In this document: positions 35,093 through 43,975 of the stretch, piece after piece
How positions within the stretch are numbered: position 1 is the first letter of the stretch
Layout: each line of letters begins with the position of its first letter
DNA from: CALKZN01 sp050633585
Lineage (GTDB): Bacteria; Pseudomonadota; Gammaproteobacteria; Arenicellales; Arenicellaceae
DNA length: 64,000 bases
Assembly: GCA_050633585.1 (NCBI GenBank)
Contig: JBOEGT010000032.1
Span: 17,571-81,570, forward strand
Reading direction: 5' to 3'
Program-made: the position numbers and the translations under genes
The notes under the pieces: model-generated
Database searches by the model: none
Seen by the model: only the letters and a program-made list of their open reading frames with translations
What the model was told of the DNA's origin: nothing

Positions 35093-36063
35093 GATTTTCC
35101 TCCCAAACGAACCCTAGGGTCTAAAGCTGAATACAGCACGTCCACTAATAGGTTTATAACAATAAATATAAACGTAACTAATAGCAGGTATGCGACGATG
35201 ACTGGGCGATCAAGTTGAACAATGCTTTCAATCAGTAATTTGCCCATGCCTGGCCAAGAAAAAATAGTTTCTGTAATAACTGCAAAAGCAATCAAGGAAC
35301 CAAACTCAATACCTAAAACGGTAACAACAGGAATCATTATATTTTTCAATAAATGAACTAAAATTAGCCTAGATTGAGAAACGCCTTTCGCTCGAGCAAA
35401 TTTAATAAAATCTTGTTGCACAACCTCGCTAGTACCAGCTCTTGCAAGTCGAATTACAAGCGCAACCTTTAATAAACCCAAATTTAAAGCAGGCAAAATC
35501 AAATGAGACATACCTTCCCAAGATAAAAAACTAACAGGTATTCCAAGAATATAACTAACTTCTCCCCTTCCACTTGCAGGCAACCAACCTAACTGAACAG
35601 AGAACACTAAAATAAACATCAATCCAACCCAAAAAGTCGGCAAACTGAAACCTAAAATTGATCCAGACATGATTAATTTACCACTAAACGAATCAGGCCT
35701 TAGGCCACTCCATATACCAAGAGGGATCCCAAAAACAATCGCTAATAATACGGCACAAATTGCCAACTCCATTGTTGCAGGCATTCTGTCTAAAATCACT
35801 TGCAAAGCAGGTTCATTATGGACAAATGAGTCACCCAAATCTCCTTTAATGAGGTTTTTTAAGAACTGCCAAAACTGCTCATGCATCGGTAAATCCAATC
35901 CTAAACTAGCAGCGACTTTAGCCCGAGTTTGTTCATCAGCATCAACATTTACTAGCATTTCTATTGGGTCTCCAATATAAAAAACACCAATAAAAACTAT
36001 AATTGCCATTGAGAGCATTGTTAAAATGCTAGGGCCTATTCGTCTAAGTATGTAAGCAACCAT
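35089..36063 (-). CDS. Peptide ABC transporter permease (DppB/OppB-like)
   Basis: 324 residues. The N-terminal MVAYILRRIGPSILTMLSM helix, the periplasmic loop with AASLGLDLPMHEQFWQFLKNL, and the coupling segment VVQQDFIKFARAKGVSQSRLILVHLL are typical of DppB. ETIFSWPGMGKLLIESI closes the family pattern. The gene is separated from the first binding-protein gene by 112 bp containing a terminator-like hairpin, which would make binding protein more abundant than permease. Confidence 0.93.
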   Translation of the reverse strand: MVAYILRRIGPSILTMLSMAIIVFIGVFYIGDPIEMLVNVDADEQTRAKVAASLGLDLPMHEQFWQFLKNLIKGDLGDSFVHNEPALQVILDRMPATMELAICAVLLAIVFGIPLGIWSGLRPDSFSGKLIMSGSILGFSLPTFWVGLMFILVFSVQLGWLPASGRGEVSYILGIPVSFLSWEGMSHLILPALNLGLLKVALVIRLARAGTSEVVQQDFIKFARAKGVSQSRLILVHLLKNIMIPVVTVLGIEFGSLIAFAVITETIFSWPGMGKLLIESIVQLDRPVIVAYLLLVTFIFIVINLLVDVLYSALDPRVRLGGKS

Positions 36064-36082
36064 TTCTTTTCTTCATTTCATT

Positions 36083-36134
36083 TAAAAAAAAGCACTCTAC
36101 GATATTCAATCAACAAACAAAGTAGAGTACTTTG
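36083..36134 (-). terminator. Attenuating terminator between binding protein and permease genes
   Basis: Read on the minus strand, a stem with 7 paired bases (GTAGAGT at 36122-36128 with ACTCTAC at 36094-36100, extended by further pairs across one mismatch) is followed by a run of eight T residues. It lies 41 bp past the stop codon at 36176. Confidence 0.72.
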
Positions 36135-36175
36135 TAAAGACACTTATATAAGTTATAAGTATCAAGGGAGAGATT

Positions 36176-37804
36176 TTATTTAGACTTTTTGACGTCGGAT
36201 ATCAATGTCCACTCATCAGACCTTCCTTCATAAGATAGGCCTTTTTTTAGTGCCCATGTTTTCATCTCAAAGTGTACTGGTACAACGGCTGTCTCATCTA
36301 GCGCTTTAGCTTGGGCATCGATTAATAAGCTTGCGCGCTTTTCATCATCAACTTCAGCCATGGCTTGATCTAATAGACTATCTAAGCTTGGATTTGAGTA
36401 TCCACCACGATTAACAATGCCATATCCTTTTTCTTTAATTCTCGTCGCAACTAAACCTCGCAAGGGGTTAGACATTTCACCAGTTGCAGCGCCCCAACCT
36501 GCCATCCAAATTCCATATTCACCTTTATTACGACGTTTAAAAAAGATGCTTTTAGTCATGGTTTCAACTTTAGTTTTAATGCCAACTTTTGTAAGCATTT
36601 GTGCAATGGCTTGAACAATTTTTTCATCATTAATATAACGGTCATTCGTCGCAAAAAGCGTTAATTCAAAACCATCAGGGTAACCTGCTTGAGCAAGAAG
36701 GCTCCTAGCAGTATTGATGTCATACTTAATTGGTGGACGTTTTTTATCCGTACCAAACATTGAAGTATGAAGATATTGATTTGCTGGAACAGATAAGCCA
36801 CCCATAATGCGATCCGAAATTGCTTCCCTATTAATAGCTACGCTAATCGCTTCCCTTACTCTTGGATCTAAAAAAGGATTTTTCCCATCAGTTCCTTTAA
36901 TTGTTGGTGGTGGCCCATCTTGTTTATGGTTGAACATTAAATAAATTACTCGACTAGTCACAGTCTCTGAGACATCAAACTGGCCTTCTTTTTTTATACG
37001 AGGTATATCTTGAACTGGAGGGTTCTCTACCATGTCAACATCACCAGACAGTAATGCCGCTACACGGGGACCACCTGAAGAAATAGCTTTAATTACAATT
37101 TGATTCCATGGTTTTTGTCCACCCCAATATTCATCAAACCGAGCAAAAGTAATCTTGTCGCCTTTAGTAAAATTTTCAAATTTATACGAACCAGTTCCAA
37201 CGGCTTGCTTCCCTTCACCTAAGTTAAAAGACTTTGTACTTGGCCAATCCGATTTAGAAGTACACCCATCTTTATTGAATACAATATTCTCACCATTGGA
37301 CGAAATGATCCCCACAGCAGATAAATCTTTAGGTAATAATGGCGAAGGTTTTGCAGTTTTTATCAGCAAAGTATGATCATTTTTAGTCTCAATAGATACA
37401 ATTGCTTTAGTAAAACTTGTAAAAGGTGCTGGGCTATCATCAATTTGTGAGACCCGACATAAGGAATAAATTACATCACTTGCATCAAACTCCGACCCAT
37501 CATGAAAATTCACGCCTTTACGTAAATCAAACCTCCAAGTTGTTTCATCGATAGTATTCCATGATGTTGCTAAAGACGGAACAACATTGAATTTTGGGTC
37601 ATGCTTAGTTAACCCTTCAAACAAATTCGCAATTATCTGATTATTAGTTGTTAAGTTATGATAATGCGGGTCTAGAGAAGTCGGCTCTGATGATACCGCT
37701 ACTTTTAAGACTCCTTCATTCGCAATCGTTGATGTGGATGTTAAAACACCTGAGCAAATCAATAATGCATTGAGAGATTTACTAATAGGTTTTAAGATTT
37801 TCAT
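36176..37804 (-). CDS. Peptide/opine-family ABC substrate-binding protein 1
   Basis: 542 residues with a signal peptide (ending STIA|NEGVLK) and a strong AGGAGG ribosome site. Family 5 motifs: SLDPHYHNLTTNNQ, VPSLATSWNTIDETTWRFDLRKGVNFHDGSEF, and RVREAISVAINREAISDRI. It shares most of its sequence with the next gene upstream, so the two arose by tandem duplication. It binds the imported compound in the periplasm. It has its own operator-like element and promoter upstream. Confidence 0.92.
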   Translation of the reverse strand: MKILKPISKSLNALLICSGVLTSTSTIANEGVLKVAVSSEPTSLDPHYHNLTTNNQIIANLFEGLTKHDPKFNVVPSLATSWNTIDETTWRFDLRKGVNFHDGSEFDASDVIYSLCRVSQIDDSPAPFTSFTKAIVSIETKNDHTLLIKTAKPSPLLPKDLSAVGIISSNGENIVFNKDGCTSKSDWPSTKSFNLGEGKQAVGTGSYKFENFTKGDKITFARFDEYWGGQKPWNQIVIKAISSGGPRVAALLSGDVDMVENPPVQDIPRIKKEGQFDVSETVTSRVIYLMFNHKQDGPPPTIKGTDGKNPFLDPRVREAISVAINREAISDRIMGGLSVPANQYLHTSMFGTDKKRPPIKYDINTARSLLAQAGYPDGFELTLFATNDRYINDEKIVQAIAQMLTKVGIKTKVETMTKSIFFKRRNKGEYGIWMAGWGAATGEMSNPLRGLVATRIKEKGYGIVNRGGYSNPSLDSLLDQAMAEVDDEKRASLLIDAQAKALDETAVVPVHFEMKTWALKKGLSYEGRSDEWTLISDVKKSK

Positions 37805-37904
37805 TACTGCCTCCTAGTTAATATTATGTTTATTTGCTTGTTACATCTTAACAACTTAATCACAAACAAAAAAAGATACAAAAATCTCAAAAAAAAGATA
37901 ACTG

Positions 37905-37931
37905 TACTGTTATAAAAACCAATACAATATT
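37905..37931 (-). promoter_or_regulatory. MocR-type operator/promoter element of binding protein 1
   Basis: TACTGTT (37905-37911), 6 bp, ACCAATA (37918-37924), then CAATATT. This aligns without gaps to 39742-39768, the divergent promoter of the MocR regulator. On the minus strand it is framed by ATTGTA and TACAGT elements 16 bp apart that could be -35 and -10. Confidence 0.68.
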
Positions 37932-37958
37932 ATTGTTTTTTCTTACCAATTTTTGAAC

Positions 37959-37988
37959 AAAAAAAAAGAAACGCAATCTTTGCATTTC
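37959..37988 (-). terminator. Rho-independent terminator of binding protein 2 gene
   Basis: On the minus strand GAAATGCAA, loop AGA and TTGCGTTTC form a 9-bp stem (one G-T wobble), followed by nine T residues. It lies 33 bp past the stop codon. Confidence 0.85.
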
Positions 37989-38021
37989 CTTTTTCTACTC
38001 TATAAAGCTACATCGACAGCC

Positions 38022-39650
38022 CTAAAACATGCCTATATCAGACACTAAAGTAAACTCATCTGCCCTACCTAAGTACAAAATTTCTCGTCTCATTGCCCAA
38101 GACTTTGTCTCAAAATGAATTGGAACCACAGCAAAGTCTTTCAAGGCATGTCCTTGAGCTTGAACTAACAATTGCTCTCGCTCATTAGTTTCTATTGTCT
38201 GCAATGCCCTATCTAACAAATTATCGATTAATTTATTTGAATAACCTCCTCTATTAACTGTTCCAAAACCTTTATTTTCAATCCTTGTGGCTACCAAAGC
38301 TCTAAGTGGGTTCGACATTTCACCTGACGCAGCACCCCAACCAGCCATCCAAATAGCGTACTCCCCTTTATTACGACGCTTAAAAAAACTACTTTTACTA
38401 ACTGTTTCCAATTTCGTCCGAATTCCAATCCTCGTCAACATTGCGGCTATTGAACGAGCTATTTTATAATCATTCGTATAACGATCATTTGTAGCAAAAA
38501 AAGTGACATCAAACCCTTCGGGATAACCAGCTTCTGATAAAAGCTGTCTAGCCAATTCTGGATTAAAACTCAACCGCTTTGCATTCTTGTCAGTACCAAA
38601 CATTTTTGGGTGCAAGTATTGATTTGCAGGGACCGCAAAATTCCCCATAATACGATCAGCAATTGCATCTCGGTTCACAGCAAGACTTACTGCTCGTCTA
38701 ACACGAGCATCTGAAAAAGGGTTACGACCTCCTGCACCAGAAACAGTGGGTGGAGATCCTTCTTTCTGGTGATTAAACATTATATAAATCACCCTGCTGG
38801 TTACAGCACTATAAACATTGTAAAGACCTTCGCGCATAATTCGACCAAAATTCTCTACTGGAGGATTTTCAATAAGATCAACCTCACCATTCAATAAAGC
38901 CACTACCGCAGGAGCGCCAGAAGGATATCTTTTAATTGTAATATTTGACCATGGCTTTACTTCACCCCAGTGATTATCATTCCTGGATAAAACAACCTTA
39001 TCTCCTTGAATAAATCTTTTCAGCTTATAAGGGCCCGTACCAAACGAATAATTACCGACAGCAAGATTAAAATCTTCGGTGGTAGGCCACCCAGCAACAG
39101 GTCCTTGGCAACCTTCTTTAATAAATGACCATTCTTTTTCATCACCGCCAGAAATTATAGCGACAGAAGCTAACTCTTTGGGAAGCAAAGGAAAAGCTTT
39201 GTCAGTTCTAAAAAGAAGTTTATGAGAATTAACAACTTCTATAGATGAAATTGCCTTGGTAAAACTTGCGAATGAGCCAGGACTATTTTCTACTTCAGGG
39301 ACACGACAGATTGAAAAAACAACATCATAAGCATCAAAATCACTACCATCATGAAATTTGACTCCTTTTCGTAAAACAAACTCCCATGTAACCTCATCTA
39401 ATAAACGCCAATTTACAGCCAAAGATTCCATAACTTTAAAAGTGTTATCGTGCCTTGTCAGCGACTCAAAAACACTAGCATTAATCTGGTTATTCGGCGT
39501 AAGATTATGGTAATGAGGATCCATTGACGTCGGCTCAGCATTTACCCCAACAGCAAGGTTTCTTGCTGAAGAATTTGTAAAAGTTACAACAGAAAAAAAT
39601 GCAATAACACCGCATCTAAGAAAAAAATTTTTATAATCGTAAAAATTCAT
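38022..39650 (-). CDS. Peptide/opine-family ABC substrate-binding protein 2 (paralogue)
   Basis: Start set at the ATG at 39650 with AGGT seven bases upstream; a GTG two codons earlier is an alternative. The 542-residue protein has a signal peptide (ending SSA|RNLAV) and is clearly a sister of the protein at 36176-37804, with SMDPHYHNLTPNNQ, MESLAVNWRLLDEVTWEFVLRKGVKFHDGSDF and GEYAIWMAGWGAASGEMSNPLRALVATR almost superimposable. It is the promoter-proximal gene, divergent from the MocR regulator. Two binding proteins feeding one channel would broaden substrate range. Confidence 0.92.
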   Translation of the reverse strand: MNFYDYKNFFLRCGVIAFFSVVTFTNSSARNLAVGVNAEPTSMDPHYHNLTPNNQINASVFESLTRHDNTFKVMESLAVNWRLLDEVTWEFVLRKGVKFHDGSDFDAYDVVFSICRVPEVENSPGSFASFTKAISSIEVVNSHKLLFRTDKAFPLLPKELASVAIISGGDEKEWSFIKEGCQGPVAGWPTTEDFNLAVGNYSFGTGPYKLKRFIQGDKVVLSRNDNHWGEVKPWSNITIKRYPSGAPAVVALLNGEVDLIENPPVENFGRIMREGLYNVYSAVTSRVIYIMFNHQKEGSPPTVSGAGGRNPFSDARVRRAVSLAVNRDAIADRIMGNFAVPANQYLHPKMFGTDKNAKRLSFNPELARQLLSEAGYPEGFDVTFFATNDRYTNDYKIARSIAAMLTRIGIRTKLETVSKSSFFKRRNKGEYAIWMAGWGAASGEMSNPLRALVATRIENKGFGTVNRGGYSNKLIDNLLDRALQTIETNEREQLLVQAQGHALKDFAVVPIHFETKSWAMRREILYLGRADEFTLVSDIGMF

Positions 39651-39741
39651 ATACACCTACCTTCTGGATTTATTTCACAATCAATCTAAGATAAATATAT
39701 TACAATTTAAATATACAAAAATAATAAAAATCACTAAACTA

Positions 39742-39768
39742 TACTGGTGTAGTAACCAGTACAATATT
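39742..39768. promoter_or_regulatory. MocR-type operator in the divergent promoter
   Basis: TACTGGT (39742-39748), 6 bp, ACCAGTA (39755-39761): perfect 7-bp arms, followed by CAATATT. On the minus strand ATTGTA and TATAGT lie 16 bp apart around it. Placed between the regulator (plus) and binding protein 2 (minus), it is a likely site for self- and operon control. Confidence 0.72.
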
Positions 39769-39773
39769 TAAAA

Positions 39774-41183
39774 ATGTCTCTCTTAAAGCTTGATCGAAAC
39801 GATGACTCCACTCTCCACGAACAAATTGTCGATGGAATTTCAAAATTAATTTATAAAAAAATACTGCTACATGGAGCAAAGCTACCCTCCATACGATCAT
39901 TTGCTTCAGACCATGCAATTAGCCCATACACTGTTTCAGGAGCTTTTAACAAGTTAGTTTTAACAGGCTTTTTAGAATCGAGGCCTGGTGCAGGGTTTTA
40001 TGCCAAACTTCCAAAAACATACAAAAAAGAAGAGATCAAACAAACTAAATCAGACCCAATCAAACAAGCATTTGACTATATATGGTTTGTTAGAGGCCAA
40101 CTGAAAGATGAACCCGGAAAACTAAATGCTAGTAGTGGCGTTTCACCTAACGAATCATTAATGGATAGCAGACTAATAAGCCAAAGCCTTAAAAAATTAA
40201 GTACTCGAAAAAGTTCTAGCTTGGTTAAATACGGAAGTGCTAAAGGCTTGAATAATTTACGCCAATTAATCCAGCTTAAATTAAATGATATTTCCATCCA
40301 ATCGGATTTAGAACAAATAATTCTAACTCAAGGAGCAACACAAGCATTCGATTTTATTATTAGATATATGCTGAAACCAGGGGATTCAGTTTTAGTTGAC
40401 GACCCAGGATATTTCAACTTATTTGGAAACTTAAAGCTTCATAATATTAAGGCTATAGGTGTTCCTAGGACGCCAAGCGGGCCAGACATAAATATATGTG
40501 CAAAATTAATCAAACAATACAACCCAAAACTTTTCTTTACTCAATCAGTACTCCACAACCCCACAGGGACTAGCATTTCACCAAATTGTGGGTTTAAACT
40601 TCTAAATTTAGCATCTGAACATGGCATTACCATAATTGAAAATGACTCATATTCTGATTTAGCAACCAACAATAACACTAGACTTTCAACGCTTGACCAA
40701 CTCGAGAATGTTATTTATGTTTCAACATTTTCTAAGTCAGTTTCATCAGCACTTCGTGTCGGCTATATAGCTTGTGATAGAAAACTTGCGAGAGAATTTG
40801 CCAATATTAAAGTACTGTCTAGCATCACTAGCTCTGCTGTTGATGAACAATTAGTATACAACGCACTTACCGATCCATCCTATAGGAGCATGTTGCATAA
40901 ATTTATACAAGGAACTGAAAACAACATTCATTCGATGATCAATCAGTTAGAAAGCTTAAATTTTGATATTTTTAGTAAAAATGCAGGTGGAAAATTCATA
41001 TGGTTCAAAGTCCCTGGAGTTGAAGACTCCGTAAAAATATCCAAATTGGCAGCGGCTAGTAATTTAATCATTGCTCCTGGCAGTGTATACAGACCAGACC
41101 TAACCCCCACACCTTGGTTAAGGCTAAACACAGCATATCACAAGCACCCTGAACTGATTAAATTCCTCCATTCTTTGACTTAA
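39774..41183 (+). CDS. MocR-type (GntR/aminotransferase-like) transcriptional regulator
   Basis: 469 residues: an N-terminal GntR winged helix (LHEQIVDGISKLIYKKILLHGAKLPSIRSFA, ISPYTVSGAFNKL, GFLESRPGAGFYA) joined by a linker to a class I aminotransferase-like domain with QGATQAF, NPTGTSISP and the PLP-lysine region STFSKSVSSALRVGYI. MocR proteins use PLP and a small ligand such as an amino acid to regulate catabolic or transport genes. It is divergent from the importer operon and likely controls it in response to the imported compound or its product. Confidence 0.94.
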   Translation: MSLLKLDRNDDSTLHEQIVDGISKLIYKKILLHGAKLPSIRSFASDHAISPYTVSGAFNKLVLTGFLESRPGAGFYAKLPKTYKKEEIKQTKSDPIKQAFDYIWFVRGQLKDEPGKLNASSGVSPNESLMDSRLISQSLKKLSTRKSSSLVKYGSAKGLNNLRQLIQLKLNDISIQSDLEQIILTQGATQAFDFIIRYMLKPGDSVLVDDPGYFNLFGNLKLHNIKAIGVPRTPSGPDINICAKLIKQYNPKLFFTQSVLHNPTGTSISPNCGFKLLNLASEHGITIIENDSYSDLATNNNTRLSTLDQLENVIYVSTFSKSVSSALRVGYIACDRKLAREFANIKVLSSITSSAVDEQLVYNALTDPSYRSMLHKFIQGTENNIHSMINQLESLNFDIFSKNAGGKFIWFKVPGVEDSVKISKLAAASNLIIAPGSVYRPDLTPTPWLRLNTAYHKHPELIKFLHSLT

Positions 41184-41224
41184 TAAAAATCAAATGATGC
41201 CGAATGATTCCATAAATGGCTCAA

Positions 41225-42964
41225 TTAAAACTTTTTCAAAGCTGCAATAGCATCTTCATTCCCTAATAAAGCTGCTTTTTGGTACCACTCTTTAGCTTTA
41301 TCAAGATTCTTATTGATGCCTTTCCCTTCTTCGTAAAGGTAGGCAATATTGACTTGCGCGACATCATTATCTTGCTCAGCGGCTTTTGTATACCACTCAT
41401 AGGCTTTCTTATAGTTTCGACGCACGCCGTTACCTTGTTCATACATATAGCCAAGATTATTTTGTGCATCGGTATTATTTTGTTTAGCCGCCTTCTGATA
41501 CCAATCCAGTGCTTTTTTATAATCTTGCTTGACACCTTTGCCATCATCATAAAAATAGCCCAAATTTTGTTGTGCTTGAGCCTGTCCTTGATTGGCTGCT
41601 TTCAGGTACCAATCATAAGCTGTTGCATAACTCTGCTTAACTCCATGACCTTTACTATACAAATAACCAAGGCGCACTTGTGAGTCAGCATCGTCTTGAT
41701 TAGCCGCTTTCAAGAACCACTCACGCGCTTTCACATAGTCAATATCAACGCCATAACCTTTATTGTAAAAGAGCCCTACATAAAACTGCGCATCTTCATC
41801 ACCTTGCTCGGCCGCTTTTAAATACCATTTTCTGGCGTTGACATAGTCTTGCTCTATCCCATTCCCCTGATGATACATATAACCAAGATTATATTGAGCC
41901 GTAACATTGCCTTGTTCAGCCGCTTGGAGATACCACCCTTTGGCTTTGAAGAAATTTTGTTCTACACCTTTTCCTTCATCATAGAGGTAACCGAGTCGAA
42001 ATTGTGACCTTGCCGAACCTTGTTCAGCGGCCTTTCGATACCATTCGCTTGCCTTAACATAATCTTGCTCCACACCTTTTCCTTCATAATAAAGATAACC
42101 AAGATTTTGTTGGGCTGTTGAATGACCTTTATTGGCGGCTTTAAGATACCATTCAAGGGCCTTTGCGTAATTTTGTTTTACGCCTAAACCATCTTCATAC
42201 ATATAGCCAAGGCTATTTTGAGCTCGAACGTGACCCTGTTCAGCGGCTTTCAGATACCATTCATAGGCTGTTGTGTAATTTTGTTCTACACCTTTCCCCT
42301 CATCATAGAGATAACCCATGTTTTGTTGGGCTTGCGCATCACCTTGGTCAGCCGCTTTTTGATACCATTCATGGGCTTTCTTGTAATTTTGCTCCACGCC
42401 TTTACCTCGACTGTAAAAATAGCCAATATACACTTGTGCATGTACATCCCCCTGTTCAGCCGCTTTAGCGTACCAATCAAATGCTATTTCATAGCTTTTT
42501 TCAACACCTTTACCATTAGCATAAAGATAAGCTAAGTTACTTTGCGCTTGCTTATTTCCTTGTTTAGCCGCCTTCAAATACCATCCATGAGCTTTGAGAT
42601 AGCTTTGCTTAACGCCATTGCCTTGTTCAAACAAAAAACCCATATTGTTCATTGCTTGCAAGTGCCCTTGATCAACGGCTTTTAAATACCATTCACGTGC
42701 CTTAGCGTAGTCTAATTCGACACCTTTTCCTTCGTCATAGAGATAACCAAGGCTATTTTGAGCGGCCGCAGAGCCTTGTTCAGCCGACTTCAAATACCAT
42801 TTTGCGGCAAGAGAATAATCTTTCGATTGCCCATTTTTTCCATAATAATAATCGTCACCCTGTTGATACATCTCTTGTGCAGATGACGGATTTTTTGCGT
42901 TAACTGAGTGTGAAACAACTGAAATCAGCAATGTACTGACGAAAAATAAAATATTGATTTTCAT
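41225..42964 (-). CDS. Secreted Sel1-repeat protein
   Basis: 579 residues with a signal peptide (MKINILFFVSTLLISVVSHSVNA) followed by 15 consecutive Sel1-like units of 36 residues up to the C-terminus. Each ends in a variant of EWYLKAAEQG and carries LGYLYDEGKGVEQ. Sel1 arrays form superhelical scaffolds for protein binding; periplasmic ones act in envelope regulation, signalling or host interaction. No catalytic domain. The repeats are also visible in the DNA as a 108-bp periodicity. Confidence 0.93.
   Translation of the reverse strand: MKINILFFVSTLLISVVSHSVNAKNPSSAQEMYQQGDDYYYGKNGQSKDYSLAAKWYLKSAEQGSAAAQNSLGYLYDEGKGVELDYAKAREWYLKAVDQGHLQAMNNMGFLFEQGNGVKQSYLKAHGWYLKAAKQGNKQAQSNLAYLYANGKGVEKSYEIAFDWYAKAAEQGDVHAQVYIGYFYSRGKGVEQNYKKAHEWYQKAADQGDAQAQQNMGYLYDEGKGVEQNYTTAYEWYLKAAEQGHVRAQNSLGYMYEDGLGVKQNYAKALEWYLKAANKGHSTAQQNLGYLYYEGKGVEQDYVKASEWYRKAAEQGSARSQFRLGYLYDEGKGVEQNFFKAKGWYLQAAEQGNVTAQYNLGYMYHQGNGIEQDYVNARKWYLKAAEQGDEDAQFYVGLFYNKGYGVDIDYVKAREWFLKAANQDDADSQVRLGYLYSKGHGVKQSYATAYDWYLKAANQGQAQAQQNLGYFYDDGKGVKQDYKKALDWYQKAAKQNNTDAQNNLGYMYEQGNGVRRNYKKAYEWYTKAAEQDNDVAQVNIAYLYEEGKGINKNLDKAKEWYQKAALLGNEDAIAALKKF
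41270..42840 (-). repeat. In-frame 108-bp tandem repeat array (Sel1 units)
   Basis: About 15 diverged copies of a 108-bp unit coding for 36-residue Sel1 repeats. Blocks such as GGCTTTTAAATACCA and CCTTGTTCAGC recur at this period on the plus strand. Such arrays can change copy number by recombination. Confidence 0.75.
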
Positions 42965-43067
42965 ATAAATAACTATTTAATATCCATTTAATTTGGGCAA
43001 TGATAAAGGCGTGCTTGACTACTCGCTTTATCTGAATTGTCGCATAAACTAGGTAAAAATTAAAAGC

Positions 43068-43784
43068 TTAGTCCGTAATTTCCAGAAACTTAGATTCAAT
43101 ATTGCGATATAAAATTTTCACCCATTCCGGGGAAGCGGATTGTGCTGACAATGACTTAATTCTTGGGTCAGAAGGAGAAATAATAACCGTTACACTCTTC
43201 ATACCCACTTTATTCACCAAATAAAACAGTTCTTCTATCACTTTATCACCCATGGCCAAACATCCAATTGATGCAGCTTTGCCGTGGATAAAAATGTTTG
43301 TGCCAGGATAATCCCTTCCTTCTTTTGCCGCCCACTTCAAATCAAATTTATTAGGGTAATTTATTTTCATCGATAGGTGGTACGAGCTATTTGGGTTTAA
43401 ACCTGCAATTTGATATATTCCTTCAGGGACTTGCCGATCACCCTCTTTCAACTTTGGACCAAGCACCCCACTAGCTGCCTGAATTTGATAGGCATGTATC
43501 AATAACCAATCGTCTTGTTGTTTTGACCAAACTTCTAATTTTTTTTGATCTTTGACTGCTAATAAAGTAATTTCTTTAGGAGGAAAATGCGCACCAACGT
43601 GTTTAAAACGTTGTTTCAAAGTCTCTTGAACAACAGGTTCAATGTGTGCAATCACTTCGGCAACCGTTTGCTTACCTTTAACCTTCAAATAATAAGGGTA
43701 CCAATAGCCTCTACCATAAAAAATGAACGGAACAATGCATAACGATAATGAAAGAATCATTAAAAAAGTGCGTTTACATTTCAT
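43068..43784 (-). CDS. YafK/ErfK-family L,D-transpeptidase-like protein
   Basis: 238 residues from the ATG at 43784. A GTG start at 43832 would sit inside a small hairpin (43828-43843) and is less likely. An N-terminal hydrophobic anchor (about residues 7-22) precedes a periplasmic L,D-transpeptidase (YkuD-type) domain: VPEGIYQIAGLNPNSSYHLSMKINYP and the catalytic HGKAASIGCLAMGD with Cys and His. These enzymes make or cut 3-3 or lipoprotein cross-links in the cell wall. The gene lies 100 bp upstream of the Sel1-repeat gene on the same strand. The exact reaction (as in YafK/DpaA) is not certain. Confidence 0.88.
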   Translation of the reverse strand: MKCKRTFLMILSLSLCIVPFIFYGRGYWYPYYLKVKGKQTVAEVIAHIEPVVQETLKQRFKHVGAHFPPKEITLLAVKDQKKLEVWSKQQDDWLLIHAYQIQAASGVLGPKLKEGDRQVPEGIYQIAGLNPNSSYHLSMKINYPNKFDLKWAAKEGRDYPGTNIFIHGKAASIGCLAMGDKVIEELFYLVNKVGMKSVTVIISPSDPRIKSLSAQSASPEWVKILYRNIESKFLEITD

Positions 43785-43911
43785 GAGCAAATAGGTCCAA
43801 TAGAAAATTAAACCGTGGATTTTAGCAAACACTCAAAAGTGTTAATATCGTTTCAAAACGTGACTAATTTAAGCCTTTCACGCCAAAGGACTGTTATAAA
43901 ACACAATTAAC

Positions 43912-43948
43912 ATCCACTTAAGCTTCCATCCTTGAAGATTAAGTGGAT
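43912..43948 (-). terminator. Stem-loop after the TRAP-UspA operon
   Basis: A perfect 10-bp inverted repeat (ATCCACTTAA at 43912-43921, TTAAGTGGAT at 43939-43948) with a 17-nt loop, 27 bp past the UspA stop codon. There is no strong T-run on the minus strand. Confidence 0.5.
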
Positions 43949-43975
43949 AACTAAGTACACCAAGCCAACGAAAAA

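Noticed and set aside
41279..42535. Several open frames of 90-135 codons antisense to the Sel1 gene
   Set aside because: They are produced by the repetitive composition of the Sel1 array; the encoded strings repeat with the same 36-residue period.
43785..43832. Longer N-terminus for the L,D-transpeptidase from a GTG at 43832
   Set aside because: The GTG lies in a small hairpin and lacks a ribosome site; the ATG at 43784 gives a normal signal anchor.
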